Assembly: GCF_034702125.1 (NCBI RefSeq)
Contig: NC_085869.1
Span: 12,479,407 to 12,543,406, forward strand
DNA from: Engraulis encrasicolus
Lineage: Eukaryota; Chordata; Actinopteri; Clupeiformes; Engraulidae
Direction of reading: 5' to 3'
Length of the DNA: 64,000 nucleotides
Part shown: positions 18,601 through 28,281 of the stretch, in pieces
Layout of the letters: every line of letters begins with the position of its first letter
How positions within the stretch are numbered: the first letter of the stretch is position 1
Position numbers and translations under genes: made by a program
Notes under the pieces: model-generated
The model's input: only the letters and a program-made list of their open reading frames with translations
What the model was told of the DNA's origin: nothing
Database searches by the model: none

Positions 18601-19683
18601 CACATGGATGCCGAAAAAGTCTGAGCCTGAAGTATCTTCCTCTTATCTACCCTCTTTGCTGTTTGCTGTTACCTTTCATAATTAGTTTCAAGCTTTATGT
18701 GTTTTGTGTTACAGGGGTGGGGGGAAGGGGGTCAGATTACCGAGAGATCTGTAGTGATTGAAGGCAGAGACGTCATCTTTTGCACAGCTGGAAGGGTGAA
18801 ATTTCCATAAAACTCTTCTGTTCTTCCAAGACAAGGTGGACACATGGCTTACAACGCAGTTGCTGATGGCTTTGGAAGCCATACTGAGTATACTAATGTC
18901 GACCACTGAAAAGAAGAAAACAGTTATAATATTATATTATATTATATTATATTATATTATATTATATTATATTGTATTGTATTATATTATATTAATTATA
19001 TTATAATGAACACATGGCAATGTGAAAAACAAACTTTCAATAGGTCAGTTTTTCTCCAGTAAGGTAAAGCTTTAGCAGATCATCATCCCTATCTGTGCAC
19101 ATTCATAATGATAAACAAATGCTTTCTATCAAAGTGGGATGCGTGCAGCAGGCCCTGCATGCATCCAAATTTGAATGCATTTGGTTCCAGGCTGGTTTAG
19201 TTTAAAGACAGGCCGGGCATTTTCGGCTAGGAAAAGGATGAATTCACAAGGCTTTGAGGCAATTATTTTTAGTCATCTAATGTGAGCTATTGACCACAAC
19301 ACCCCAAATTCTTTGTTTATTTATAGGCTACTATTTCGGATTGGCCTGCCGTAGCGGCATGAGCACGGATACCCTATGAGAAGAATATGGTCAGACCAAA
19401 ATAATCAACAGTCCACTGGGCAAATGCCCTGTGTGCCAAATGGCCAATCCAGCCATAGATGCATGGTGACGTTACATTTTGTCAAACAACCTGGACACCA
19501 GCGGTACTCACCTGACAGATAGCTTAAAATCAAATCAAACACTTCTGAAGGAAGTCCTTCAAAGAAGTTCTGGGAAGAGCGGCACTGACTTCTGGTTATT
19601 ATTCTTCTTGTGAAGGGTTGATTTTTCCTCGATTTGCGTTGGCATTGTCGACTTCCAGCGGAGACACCCACAGCAGATGACAT
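9592..19683 (-). CDS. fbxo47: F-box only protein 47
   Basis: Complete - strand gene with ten coding exons, in transcript order: 19683-19512, 18905-18741, 18288-18212, 17051-16974, 16293-16185, 15841-15668, 13439-13290, 12954-12812, 10418-10259, 9698-9592. They total 1335 bases (444 residues and stop), and every junction is GT-AG and in frame. Human FBXO47 is about 452 residues. The F-box starts near residue 43 with LPSEVFDLILSYLS. Family landmarks follow: HYRSLGLLFKRCTLLLPTK, GWDELECHRVFNFLCE, FWLTCILKPWPMV, ENMARLLILCGNNIC and a C-terminal ILYMFLKQG. F-box proteins usually link substrates to SCF ubiquitin ligases through SKP1. FBXO47 has been tied to meiosis and sex determination, but its substrate is not visible here. 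ATG at 19683 was chosen because it heads the open exon; an in-frame GTG at 19698 is less likely. A CACGTG E-box lies just upstream at 19696. Introns carry a Tc1 transposon and a 1.3 kb foldback. Confidence 0.95.
9751..10182. mobile_element. TTAA-flanked MITE
   Basis: Ends AGGAACAGACCACC and GGTGGTCTGTTCCT are inverted, with TTAA at 9747-9750 and 10183-10186. Subterminal sequence (ATTTGCAGTATTTCC, ATTCATGAATGTGCATAT) is also inverted. It lies in the last fbxo47 intron. Confidence 0.85.
10824..12440 (-). mobile_element. Tc1/mariner transposon, apparently complete
   Basis: 1617 bases bounded by TA dinucleotides at 10822-10823 and 12441-12442. Perfect inverted ends of about 43 bases begin CAGTGCCCTCCATAATTATT. 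A second internal motif copy near each end (about 11020-11047 and 12226-12252) gives the IR/DR layout seen in fish Tc1-like elements such as Sleeping Beauty relatives. It holds one open transposase frame and lies in an fbxo47 intron in the same orientation as that gene. Confidence 0.95.
11043..12056 (-). CDS. Tc1-like transposase, open and full length
   Basis: A 337-residue frame with no stop or frameshift. It catalyses cut-and-paste transposition into TA sites by DNA cleavage and strand transfer. The N-terminal half has helix-turn-helix character (about residues 10-45) and a basic linker around GRGPK. The DDE domain shows Asp150 in LWSDETK, Asp241 in QQDNDPKH and Glu276 in NPIENLWGELK, with 34 residues between the last two, the DD34E spacing of the Tc1 family. 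The GGGSVMLWG motif is intact. Length fits the usual 335-350 residues. The ATG at 12056 and TAA at 11043 sit between the two IR/DR ends. An open frame and near-identical ends suggest a young insertion; whether it is active cannot be judged from sequence. Confidence 0.95.
   Translation of the reverse strand: MGKTKEHSIQVRKMCVDLHRSGRGYKKIATQLQLPISTVRGIIKKFKTTGTVVNKPGRGPKFILPPRTVRRMVREIKRSPKLTVTELQQMVASWGHKVSKSTIRRCLHANKMFGRHARRKPFLTHNHKRKRLEFAKRYWGFNWDRVLWSDETKIELFGNKHSKWVWRTTKDAHAEKHLIPTVKYGGGSVMLWGCFAYKGPGNLVRVHGIMNALKYQDILNQNLLPSARKLKLGHHWVFQQDNDPKHMAKSTQKWFTRHKIKLLPWPSQSPDLNPIENLWGELKRRVQRRGPRSLDDLERFCKEEWLKIPLSVFSHLVKHYRRRLGAVLLAKGGCTKY
12812..13439 (-). other. fbxo47 exon pair and short intron
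   Basis: Exons 12812-12954 and 13290-13439 are separated by an AT-rich intron with two diverged copies of a block around CTGTACCATACAGTA (about 13045 and 13245). Each copy is followed by CTTCTCCCTC, and the second forms the sequence around the donor of exon 13290-13439. This is a small local duplication, possibly copying an exon border. Confidence 0.5.
13900..15202. mobile_element. Giant foldback made of two facing Tc1-like halves
   Basis: 1303 bases flanked by TA at 13898-13899 and 15203-15204. The left arm (13900 to about 14523) is the near-perfect reverse complement of the right arm (about 14577-15202), with a spacer of about 55 bases. Both arms begin CAGTATATCACGAAAGTGAA. Each contains broken Tc1 transposase remnants: a GGGACTGACATGGTTTGGGG block resembling the GGGSVMxWG region and a WNHVV/ETKI-like region at the centre. 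Matching 87-codon frames on opposite strands (14138-14401 and 14701-14964) come from the symmetry and are not genes. It lies in an fbxo47 intron. Confidence 0.9.
15296..15387 (-). mobile_element. Fragment of the 48170-type MITE
   Basis: This matches one end of the TTAA MITE family (CCTGCACAGTGTCCCTTTAA at the right; AGATCAAATTTGGCAATAGG at the left). The other end is missing, so it is a truncated copy. Confidence 0.7.
15545..15646 (+). repeat. Two (CA)n tracts
   Basis: CA repeats at about 15545-15568 and 15620-15646, just downstream (in fbxo47 orientation) of the donor of exon 15668-15841. Confidence 0.9.
17443..17914. mobile_element. hAT-like MITE split by a SINE
   Basis: Ends CAGAGGTGGGCTAA and its near-complement ATTGCCCACCCCTG. 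Flanks CTACAGCC and CTATGGCC look like a decayed 8 bp duplication. A tRNA-derived SINE interrupts it at about 17497-17668. Confidence 0.65.
17497..17668 (-). mobile_element. tRNA-derived SINE (family A)
   Basis: Read on the - strand, it starts with a tRNA-like head (GGCCAACCGGTAGGGCA as A-box region; GGGTTCGATTCCC as B box) and ends in an A/T-rich tail. Related copies lie at 32552, 36650, 46486, 56314 and 63683. It is nested in the MITE at 17443. Confidence 0.8.
18924..19006 (+). repeat. (ATTAT)n microsatellite
   Basis: Pentanucleotide array with a few interruptions, in fbxo47 intron 1. Confidence 0.9.
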
Positions 19684-20760
19684 CCCTGCGCAGTTCACGT
19701 GACCTCGACCAACACTTCAAGCAAACACACTCACATAATTAGGTAATAATAAGGAACAATAATGTAATTTTCTGTGCTGGCTGTAACGGCACAAATACAT
19801 TTGTTGAGAATCCTCCCGAAGGTGTAATAGCAGAAATCACTGACTTGTATAGTATAACAGAAGTCTGTGGCAGAAATATTCTAGTAAGTAGTAAATTCTA
19901 AAATCTCTCTGGTAATAGCTAGCCAGCAGCTCATGACTTCCTGAGAAATATTTGGTTCCTAGATAAGTGGCTGAACTAAATTTTTCAACTTTCGACATTT
20001 AACTCAGGTAATGACATTACTTCGCTCATGTATTTTCCGACTCAAGGTTGAATGTCACTCTTTGAAACTTTGTTTTGTAATTCATTTCTTTGTTTTAACG
20101 CTATATTGACGGTCGGGTACCAACTAGTCTTTGTTGTCATTTAGTCGTGTCATACTAAATTGTAATTTACTAATGCTGAAATAATAGTATGGTTGCTGTC
20201 TTGTGGTAAATATTCAAGTTCTTTTACCGTAAACTATTATTATTATATTTGTAATATTACTTTACCTGTCTCTCACGTATCTCTTCCTCAAAGCTAGGTA
20301 GACTAGGCTACTAGTTAGCTCTAGTAGAGTCTAGTTTACACTGAACAGCTGCGAGCGAGGTTTGACCATCATATGTGCCGCCAAACAAACCTCCTCGTGC
20401 CACCATTGATTTTGTAAACTCTATTTTAGAATTGCCTTTCGAGTATCATTTCAGATTTTCCAGCATGCCGAAACACCTGCGCGTTTTCTGATGATTTTGT
20501 CTCTTTTTGTTTAGCAGAAGTGTGTTACACAGAATACTGTAGGATGCTTACATTGAGTTGTTAACTTTTCAGGGATGAAAGCCACGAACTTCTGCCTTCT
20601 ACCAAAATCACTTGTTGCAAAAAAAGGTTTTCCCCATCCATTCGGGTCACCGTGGACTTTTTAGTTGCAGATTTCATTTGCTAGCTTTATATTGTCTTTG
20701 TTGGTTTGGTCGGTTGATTAACAAAGTGTTGATGCCTGCTATTTCCTAATGTTGTGCTAA

Positions 20761-20998
20761 GCTAGTGTTTCTCAACAACTGGGGCTCTAGAGGGCACCTG
20801 GGGGGCGTAGAGAAGGAGACAGCTGAGAGGGGGCGGTGCTTAGTTGCCACTGGGGTGCATTAATTTATTTATTTATGGATTGATTTATTTATTTTTAATA
20901 CTAAGGGGGTGTTGGCAGGCTTATGCTCAGGACAAGGGGGCGTTTGAGGCTTATGATGAGGACAAAGGGGCATTTGTTCAGAAAAGGTTGAGAACCGC
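20761..20998. mobile_element. hAT-like MITE with 8 bp target duplication
   Basis: TGTGCTAA flanks both sides (20753-20760 and 20999-21006). The ends carry imperfect TTCTCAAC and GTTGAGAA inverted repeats. The interior is GGGGG-rich with AGGACAAGGGGGC-like words. Confidence 0.75.
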
Positions 20999-21804
20999 TG
21001 TGCTAAATGATGCTCCATTAAGGCTAGCCATACCCTATGGACTTGCAGTCTGTGTGCAGTTGGTCGTCCACAGAGTCTGACACAGCTCCCTCTCTCCCCT
21101 GTTCCTGACAGCCCAGGAAGCTGCCATGAGTGATGTGGTAAAGATGTTCCCTTTGTGCCCAACCTCATTCCCACTCTAAACAATGGTCCCTTTTCAGCCT
21201 GGAGCTGGGGCCAGAGTTTATGGCACATGTGGTGCTGGTACTGACCAGTTCATCAACAGCCACTGGTACTTGATACATGTTCTCACACTTGCCATTGCAG
21301 GAAGGCATAGCAAGCATATCACCAGACTGGCTTTGCCAGGCCCAAGGATAACCCACACCCTGGACACGTCTGACACCATTTAGCCCACTGCACTGCACTC
21401 ATGGGGAGGACTTTATACAGCTCTATATGACACAGGTATGTATCATGGGGAGCATTTTTATGCAGTAAGTTAAAAGAGACTATTCGTCTTAAGGCAACTA
21501 TTAGGTTTAAAGCAAATGCCTTCAAAGGGTATTGTAAGTCAAACAATGTAATTACGTATTTGGTATTTAGAAATGGTACCATACAATTGGCATTTTCATA
21601 ATCACAGCCTTTAGGCACGATTGTAACACGATCAAAACGAGCATCACTGATAAACAAATTGTTTCTTTCAATTCAGTTCAGTTCAGACTCTCTGTAGTAT
21701 TGAAGTCGTTTAGGAATCTGAGCCTGTCTTGTCCATCAAGGGCAGTGTTTTAATCCGTTAAGACACGGCGTTGTAAATTTGCTGGTACCAGAATGGCAAT
21801 GACA

Positions 21805-22036
21805 TTTTCGGAGTGAGGAGTCTGCACACTTAAAAAAATCTTTTTTTTTTGTTTGTTTGTTTCATTATTTCATGACTGGATTACGTTTTCACTTCAACAG
21901 TCTTCATCAGATTCTCTGCAGAATTCCTCTCTGTAGAATCTGATGAAGACTGTTGAAGTCGAAACGTAATCCAGCCATGAAATAATAGAACAACACAAAG
22001 GATTTTAAGTGTGCAAACTTCTCACTCCGAAAATTG
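21805..22036. mobile_element. Foldback MITE, family with 32118
   Basis: TTTTCGGAGTGAGGAG at the left is mirrored by CTCACTCCGAAAA at the right. The inner arms TGGATTACGTTTTC and TCTGATGAAGACTGTTGAAG are also complementary, so almost the whole element folds back. The copy at 32118-32310 shares arms and flanking text. Confidence 0.75.
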
Positions 22037-22164
22037 CTGTCAGGCTTTGTCTTGCATCTTTTCCTGGGATTTGCCCAATCTTCACTTTCACCAGAATAGC
22101 AATGACTAAGTCGTAGTGCATTATTAAAGGCCCTGTTTTACGTGATAGTTGGTGTTAGTACTAT

Positions 22165-22452
22165 GGTAACACTTTATTTTAGGGATACATCTATTAGCAA
22201 TAATACATACAATTTTAATGTCTGCATAAGTACCTTGTAAGGCATGTATTAAGCAAATGCTAAGGTCCTTACTACTAGGTCCTTACTAAGGTTTAATTGG
22301 TAATGAATCCCTTATTGTGCATGAACAAGACATTTGCGAATACATGCCTAACAAATGTTTGATTTTGCTTTGTACATGCCTTACAAGTTACTTATACAGG
22401 AACATTGTATGTATTAGTGCTAATAGATGTGTCCCTAAAATAAAGTGTAACC
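22165..22452. mobile_element. hAT MITE with perfect 8 bp target duplication
   Basis: Ends GGTAACACTTTATTTTAGGG and (complement) CCCTAAAATAAAGTGTAACC, flanked by AGTACTAT at 22157-22164 and 22453-22460. It is the short relative of the 1.6 kb foldback at 50282. Confidence 0.85.
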
Positions 22453-23224
22453 AGTACTATTTTAGTTAACTTTTCCGTGACTATTACAGTGTTCGACTGG
22501 TGGAACGGCGTGCATTATGGGGCTACATTACATGGTGGCCCCTCGCGGCCCAAGGTGTCACAAGACAGTCCTGTGTCTACATATATCGCTGTGCCCTAGC
22601 CAAATGTTGACAAATTGGTGTGGCGGAGGGGACTGAGGGATATGTGAAAACCTAAACATAATGGCATGGTGTCATATTTCATGACATGCATTTTCTATTT
22701 GTGACTTCTCTGTTACTTATTAGAAGTTGGAGCTGATTACATTATTTGAGTTCAGTTAACATTGTGAAAGGTGAAAAATTATGAGCAAGACTTTTTCCCC
22801 TCAATATTTAACTGACCTTGCCATAGCCACTTTCAGCGATAGCCCTCGCAGCCCCAACATAATTCTTCATTTGCAGTTTCCACGGGCTGATTAAGCACAT
22901 AATATAATAGATCAAATTATTCCATGCAATTATTAGAAAACAGTATAATTACAGTACTGTACATACAATAGACCTGTGGAAATGTACAGTAGTAGGATTG
23001 AAACATTTGGGATGGGAAGGGGAATGTTAATGACTCATTTTGTTGTTGTAATGCTTGACAATGTCTTTGTCTTCACTGCTTATAGCCATATATATGAGGT
23101 TTTTTTGTTCTATGCCTTGATATTGTAATGTTTGCAATGTGGAGCTATGGAATCTTTTTTTCTCCTCATCCTTACCCAATGTTGTCTAACACTTGTTGTC
23201 TAAAACCAAGATTTGTGATGGTGG

Positions 23225-23363
23225 ATGCGCGCAGTGCGCAGCGGTCCCAGGAGTACTAAACTTTGTATTAGTTTTTGCTGCTACTAAGTATTGTACCCGA
23301 AACACAATTTCGTTGCCTTTTTGACAATGACAATAAACTCTTGATTGATTGATTGATTGATTG
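23225..23363 (+). repeat. Possible LINE 3' tail with (TTGA)n
   Basis: The text ACACAATTTCGTTGCC followed by ACAATGACAATAAA and a (TTGA)n run resembles the 3' ends of vertebrate L2/CR1-like elements. No reverse transcriptase is present. This is a weak call. Confidence 0.35.
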
Positions 23364-23693
23364 GTAATGCTCCAACAGTTCTTGGTGAATGTTTAATAAT
23401 GTTTCCTCAACCCTGCAGCTCTACAGCTCCCCTGTTTTACACCCAGAGGAACTCTTGAAACAGCTGAAGCTTGTCATCCCACATTAGTGACGCACACAGT
23501 TGACTGGCTGCCAGAGAAAGAAAGCTCAAGAGACTCCGAAAAAGAAGAAGAGGATTTAAGTTCGTAATTGTCTTCATGAATGCGTGAAGTGGAGCCACAG
23601 GGAATTGATTTAAAGTACAGGATCGTATTATTTCCACGTAGGATTTTGCAATTCCATGTGATTCGTGGAGTTCAATACCGTGCCTGGTGCCCC

Positions 23694-24410
23694 ATGGGTG
23701 TCTTGTGGGTGCAATTGCTGGCTTTCTTCTTGGGCGTTTTGGGTCTGCTGGGGACAGTGGTGGCCACACTCATGCCACAGTGGCGCCGCACAGCGTTCGT
23801 TGGCTCAAACATAATCACCGCCGCGTGTTACATGAAGGGCCTGTGGATGGACTGTGTGTGGCACAGCACGGGGATTTACCAGTGCGAGCCACACCGCTCC
23901 ATGCTGGCTCTGTCCCAGGACCTCCAAGCCGCCCGGGCGCTCATGGTCCTCTCTTGCGTCACCTCCGTCCTGGCCATAGCACTGGCCACCGTGGGCATGA
24001 AGTGCACGCACTGTGCGGAGGGCCGGAGCGGTAAGCACTCCATGGCCAGGTGTGGCGGCGGAGGGGGATTCCTCTCTGCGGGACTCTGCTGCCTCGTCGT
24101 CATGTGTTGGACCACGACCAACGCCATCCGAGATTTCCACAACCCCCAGCTGGCCATCAGCATGAAGTATGAGATCGGCTGGTCCGTCTACATCGGGTTT
24201 GTCTCCGGCTCGCTCAGTGTTGTTGGTGGTGTTGTGCTTTGTTCGACCCATGAGAAATCCTCCCGCCTGCCCAGACGTCCATGCACCCTCAATGGTTTGC
24301 CTCCCGCTGCAGCGCCCACCTACCAGCGCCATGCCGCCTACAATGGCAACCACACCCCCTCCCCCACTTCCGTTTCCAGTAGTGGCTACAGACTGAACGA
24401 TTATGTTTGA
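23694..24410 (+). CDS. cldn14-like: Claudin, claudin-14-like
   Basis: Intronless 238-residue claudin, a four-pass tight-junction protein that sets paracellular ion permeability. Trp30, Gly49-Leu50-Trp51, Cys54, Cys64 and Arg81 occupy the canonical claudin positions of the first extracellular loop. KGLWMDCVWHSTGIYQC is almost the same as in claudin-14, and the end GYRLNDYV matches claudin-14 and forms a C-terminal PDZ-binding YV. Four hydrophobic segments lie at about residues 8-27, 82-102, 120-140 and 163-185. The frame is open upstream to 23580, but ATG 23694 gives the family start (human protein 239 residues). An acceptor-like CCCTGCAG ends at 23418 and may begin the exon holding the 5' UTR. 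The stop lies inside an 8 bp target duplication of a hAT element that begins two bases later. Residue 65, next to Cys64, is Glu; in claudin-2 an acidic residue here favours cations. Orthology to cldn14 rather than a close paralogue is likely but unproven. Confidence 0.9.
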   Translation: MGVLWVQLLAFFLGVLGLLGTVVATLMPQWRRTAFVGSNIITAACYMKGLWMDCVWHSTGIYQCEPHRSMLALSQDLQAARALMVLSCVTSVLAIALATVGMKCTHCAEGRSGKHSMARCGGGGGFLSAGLCCLVVMCWTTTNAIRDFHNPQLAISMKYEIGWSVYIGFVSGSLSVVGGVVLCSTHEKSSRLPRRPCTLNGLPPAAAPTYQRHAAYNGNHTPSPTSVSSSGYRLNDYV

Positions 24411-24412
24411 AC

Positions 24413-26994
24413 CAGGGCTTTGAACCGTTATTTTTTTCCAAACGTTCCGTTCCGAACAGAAATGGAATTATAACGTTTCCGGTTATGAGTTCCACCAATA
24501 AATTGACGTCCCCGAACCGGTTAGAGCAAAAAAATACTGTTCCCGGAACGGTTCATTTCGTTCCTGTCAGCTGATTAAAGAAAGACGAAAGTGCAAATGA
24601 GTCAGCCTACATTCCAAACTGTTTATTCAAGTGGATGAAAAGAATATCCTCCAGAATTTTGTCATTCAGGGACGACCTAAGCGGAGAAGCGGAGAATAAA
24701 ACTCAACTAGAAATGCATTCTCACAGAAAATGCTGGAAGCGGGCTTGCCTTTTGGGGCAGAGATGAAACAAAGTACTATTGAGAAAACAAAGCTGAAATA
24801 AATCTTGGAAAAACTCCATCCACCCAGTCAGAAGTTATGGGCCAAACAATTCAGCCATCTTGGATTCAGCCATCTTGAAAGTGTTGTAGCTCTGCGTTTT
24901 GGGGATATACTAAATGACATACATGGTATTTTAAGTTGGCTAAGGAACACTGCATATGATATAATTTTGAAAATCAACATGGCTTCGAGCGGGATTCGAA
25001 CTCACAACCTCCATATCTGTAATCCAACCCCTTTGCCATTGATATTAAATGACATACAATACATGATATTTGAAGTTGGCTAAGGAACACTGCATATGAT
25101 ATCATTTTGAAAATCAACATGGCTTCGACTGGGGTTCGAACCTCCAACCCCCATATCCCTAATTCAGCACATTTGCCATTCATACTAAATGACATACATG
25201 GCATTTTAAGTTGGCCAAGGAACACTGCATATGATATAATTTTGAAAGTCAACATGGCTTTGACTGGGATTCGAACCCCCAACCTCCATATCTGTAATCC
25301 AGCACATTTGCCATGCATACTAAATGACATGCATGGCATTTTAACTTGGCCAAGGAACACTGCATATGATGTAATTTTGAAAATCAACATGGCTTTGACT
25401 GGGTTTCGAACCCCCAACCTCAATATCTGTAATTCAGCACATTTGCCATACATACTAAATGATATACATGGCATTTTAAGTCGGCCAAGGAACGCTGCAT
25501 ATGATATAATTTAGAAAATCAACATGGCTTTGTGTGGGTTTCGAACCCTCAACCTCCATATCTCTGATGCAGCAGCATGCATTACCACTAAGCCAAGCAG
25601 CTAATTATCATGCATAGTCCAGCAAGACTATATTACATTGCATTGCAGAGCTGAACAATAGGCTTCTAGAATGCTTGCTCGCACCTGCTCGTTAAGAATG
25701 GAATCTTGAGACAGTGACAGTTGAAATGGAATCCTTCACTGGCTGCACCTGTTGTGATTGACTGAAAGACAGTTAGTATTGAGCCTTTAACAGGGGAGAA
25801 AATGAGAATGAGTTTTTTTGTCTTTACAACATCGTTGTAAAAAAACTAAAAGGAGTTGGCACGTGTCCTTTTCACAGATCGGAGTCATGCTTGTGATCTC
25901 TCTAACAGTCTTTGAATTAAGTTTATAGGTGAAAGGGTTCAGGCACAAATGGACCTCCGTGTGGGACATGCGCTGATCTCTTGAAAAATGCACTTTTCAA
26001 AAGACTGGGATTCTCCATAGAGCCAGGCCTGTTTTTTTTACAAACCTGCCATTTAAAAAGTATTGGGAGTTGGGAGATGAAACTTTCACAATTTGGAGAC
26101 ATCCCATAGAGCTCGCTAACAACGCGTCAACTAAACTTCTAGGTGAAAGTGTTGATGTTTTATGACCGAAAAAGCCTCCTACACTCTAATCTCTAGAGTG
26201 GCGGAACCTTGGTTCATGGAGGTTCCACCACTGTTTCCAATGGGGACCCAGGCTTTCACTAAATCGCCAAAAACGGGAAAACGACAAGAGACACGGAGAA
26301 GCCTATAACGAAACGCGATCTCCAAGCCGAGCCGGTCGTTTTAGTGTTTGAACGGTGTCTCTATCTCGAAAGGCCTAGGAGGAGATCCATTTTCTATTTT
26401 TACTGTCCCTGTACAAGAGAACCAATAAACAGGACTTAGAGATTACTATAATCGGGCCTTGCTCTGCAAGAGCTCTGCTCTTGCTCCGCAAGCCCGCTTA
26501 ATGATGAAAATGCACGCTCCACGCTGACTTGGGTCACGGGGAGCGGTATGATGGACATTGTGAGTTTGTGCATATTTAAAGCGGCCATGGATGCCCAATA
26601 ACGCCAAACGTTCTCGGTGCGCTTTACACACGCTTCTCTGCAATGTCTTGCAATGATGCAATGGAAACTTTGCCCTTTTGTATGGCAGTGGTTTCTCTTA
26701 TTTAAGATGTGGAGTGGAGACTTTGTAGTCTCTCTCCATTCAGTCAGAGAATGTCAGATGTCACACAGGGCGTGAACCTCAGCCGTCATGGTTACGTGCG
26801 CAGGAAAATAATTACTTTTTTTTTTTTTTGAGGAACGGTATTAACCAGTATTAATCGGTTACCATTATTTTTAAATAAGTGTTTCCGTTCCAGAACATAA
26901 AAAATAATAACGTTTCCAGTTTCGTTTCTGTTCCCTGTAAAATACAAAAAGTTCCCGGTTTTCGTTTTCGTCCTTGAACCAGTTCAAAGCCCTG
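24413..26994. mobile_element. Non-autonomous hAT element, 2.6 kb, in the claudin 3' UTR
   Basis: Inverted ends CAGGGCTTTGAAC and GTTCAAAGCCCTG. Flanks GTTTGAAC (24405-24412) and GTTTGAAT (26995-27002) match at seven of eight bases. The left flank contains the last Val codon bases and TGA stop of the claudin. Both ends carry subterminal GTTCCG/AACGTTTC words. There is no transposase. The interior holds a 135-base repeat array (24899-25605) and about 1.3 kb of unrecognised sequence with an 18 bp hairpin-like GAGGTTCCACCACTG region near 26200. Confidence 0.88.
24899..25605 (-). repeat. 135-base tandem array of tRNA-like units
   Basis: Five units, marked by AACATGGCTT at 24976, 25116, 25251, 25386 and 25521, spaced 140, 135, 135 and 135 bases. 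On the - strand each carries a B-box-like GGTTCGAATCC or close variant. The last unit also has an A-box-like TGGCTTAGTGGTAATGC (complement of about 25578-25596). It therefore looks like a tRNA-headed SINE that was tandemly amplified. The 135-base period keeps one frame open (25107-25514); that is not evidence of coding. Confidence 0.75.
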
Positions 26995-27091
26995 GTTTGA
27001 ATGGCGTTGACAAGTGTTTTCCGTTGCTAAATATTTAAGTGTGAACTGTGTTCTTTCTGAGAATTAACTGTCTAACACAAAATCACGCCTA

Positions 27092-27097
27092 AATAAA
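27092..27097 (+). promoter_or_regulatory. Candidate claudin polyadenylation signal
   Basis: AATAAA, about 100 bases right of the hAT element. If used, the claudin transcript would carry the whole 2.6 kb insert in its 3' UTR. Confidence 0.4.
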
Positions 27098-27879
27098 TAA
27101 CAAAATTACATTTTGAACTTTGAACTTGAACTGAAGTCATTTATTTAGAGAGAATGTTAACAGTTGGAAAACACATGTAGATATTGACCATTTGGACATC
27201 AAAAAGTTCTCAAAATGTCTTCTTCAGTTGCCACATCATTGAGTCACTGGTGTAGGTCAGAAAGACAGTTTACCATTGCTTGAAGCTAATTGCAAATGTT
27301 TTCGTCCATCCATGCAATTGATTTTCAGTTCTGTCCGTATCAATTGCTTTTTGTTTTATAGAGCATAAGTATACTTTATAATGTGCAAAAAGCAATGCTG
27401 AATTGTACACAACCAGTTGCATGGATATGATAACGCATTTGCAGTTTTCTTAAAGCAATGAGAAACTGACTTTTTGAAACGATGATGTGACCACTGAACA
27501 AGAAGTTTTGATAATTTCGATTCCGATGTTTGAAATCATGTTGTCAGTTAAATAGTGCCCTTCGGAAGGTGTTGATGTCAGATCTGGTTTAGGTTTGGTG
27601 ACAAATGTTGTAAAATAGACTATGTAAAATGTGAGATTGATCACAAAAGACTGCATCAACATTTAAATTATAACTAGGACAGGTATTGTCATTGGAAAAT
27701 AGAGAAAATAACTGTCTCCTGTTGAGGTGTTCACATGCACCCCTTTCTACTTGTTTTGATGGCCTATGTGTAAAAAATATAGAATTGTACATTGAAATTG
27801 AAACAGACACTGACATATAAAGTACCGGTATACTTACTCTATTATAAATTGTTAGTGAATATTGTCATTTTATGTGTAG

Positions 27880-28273
27880 CAGGGCTTGACACTAACTTTT
27901 GCCCTTGCTGGCCACTGTGGCTAGTGGTTTTCCAGAGTCACTAGCCATCCAGCTATTCTACTAGCCAAAAATTAGATTTTGTTTGTTTGTTTGTTTATTA
28001 TGACGCTGTACATCTAACCTTAGAAGATGAGTGCATAGCTTTCTACATGGAAATAAATCAAACAAATAGAAACTGAGTAGCTGAGCCTTTTCTTATACTT
28101 AAATGCAAACAATTGATACACAAGGGGAGAAGTGCAGAATCGGCTATTCTCGTATGACATGCCATAGAATAAGCTATACCTGCCAAATTGGCTTGTGACA
28201 CTGATATTGTTACCAGCCAAAGCCAAGTTTTACCAGCATTTGGCCGGTTGGCTAGTGCCAGTGTCAAGCCCTG
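27880..28273. mobile_element. hAT MITE with perfect 8 bp target duplication
   Basis: Ends CAGGGCTTGACACTAAC and GCCAGTGTCAAGCCCTG, flanked by ATGTGTAG at 27872-27879 and 28274-28281. There is no transposase. Confidence 0.88.
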
Positions 28274-28281
28274 ATGTGTAG

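Larger units (their letters stand above)
19700..23400. other. Intergenic region between fbxo47 and the claudin
   Basis: No gene is supported. It contains the fbxo47 upstream region, MITEs at 20761, 21805 and 22165, and a possible LINE tail near 23225. The stretch 21060-21440 is unique-looking, less AT-rich sequence with short frames only; it could be an untranslated exon or non-coding RNA, but nothing proves this. Confidence 0.5.

Noticed and set aside
19684..19698. Upstream GTG start for fbxo47
   Set aside because: ATG at 19683 is in frame, standard, and gives a length close to the human protein.
21183..21383. 66-codon frame between fbxo47 and the claudin
   Set aside because: No recognisable family, no splice partners, and short; could be non-coding exon sequence at most.
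23580..23693. N-terminal extension of the claudin from ATG 23580
   Set aside because: It would add 38 residues before the conserved claudin start and shift Trp30 and Cys54/64 from their family positions.
23805..24353. 182-codon frame on the - strand opposite the claudin
   Set aside because: Shadow of the GC-rich claudin coding region; no homology recognised.
25107..25514. 135-codon frame resembling a repeat protein
   Set aside because: It exists because the 135-base unit is a multiple of three; the units are tRNA-like, not coding.
25533..25605. True tRNA gene on the - strand
   Set aside because: A and B boxes are present, but no acceptor stem pairing or clean anticodon arm; better read as a SINE head.
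24899..25605. CRISPR-like repeat array
   Set aside because: The 135-base units are repeated over their whole length with no unique spacers, in a eukaryotic genome.
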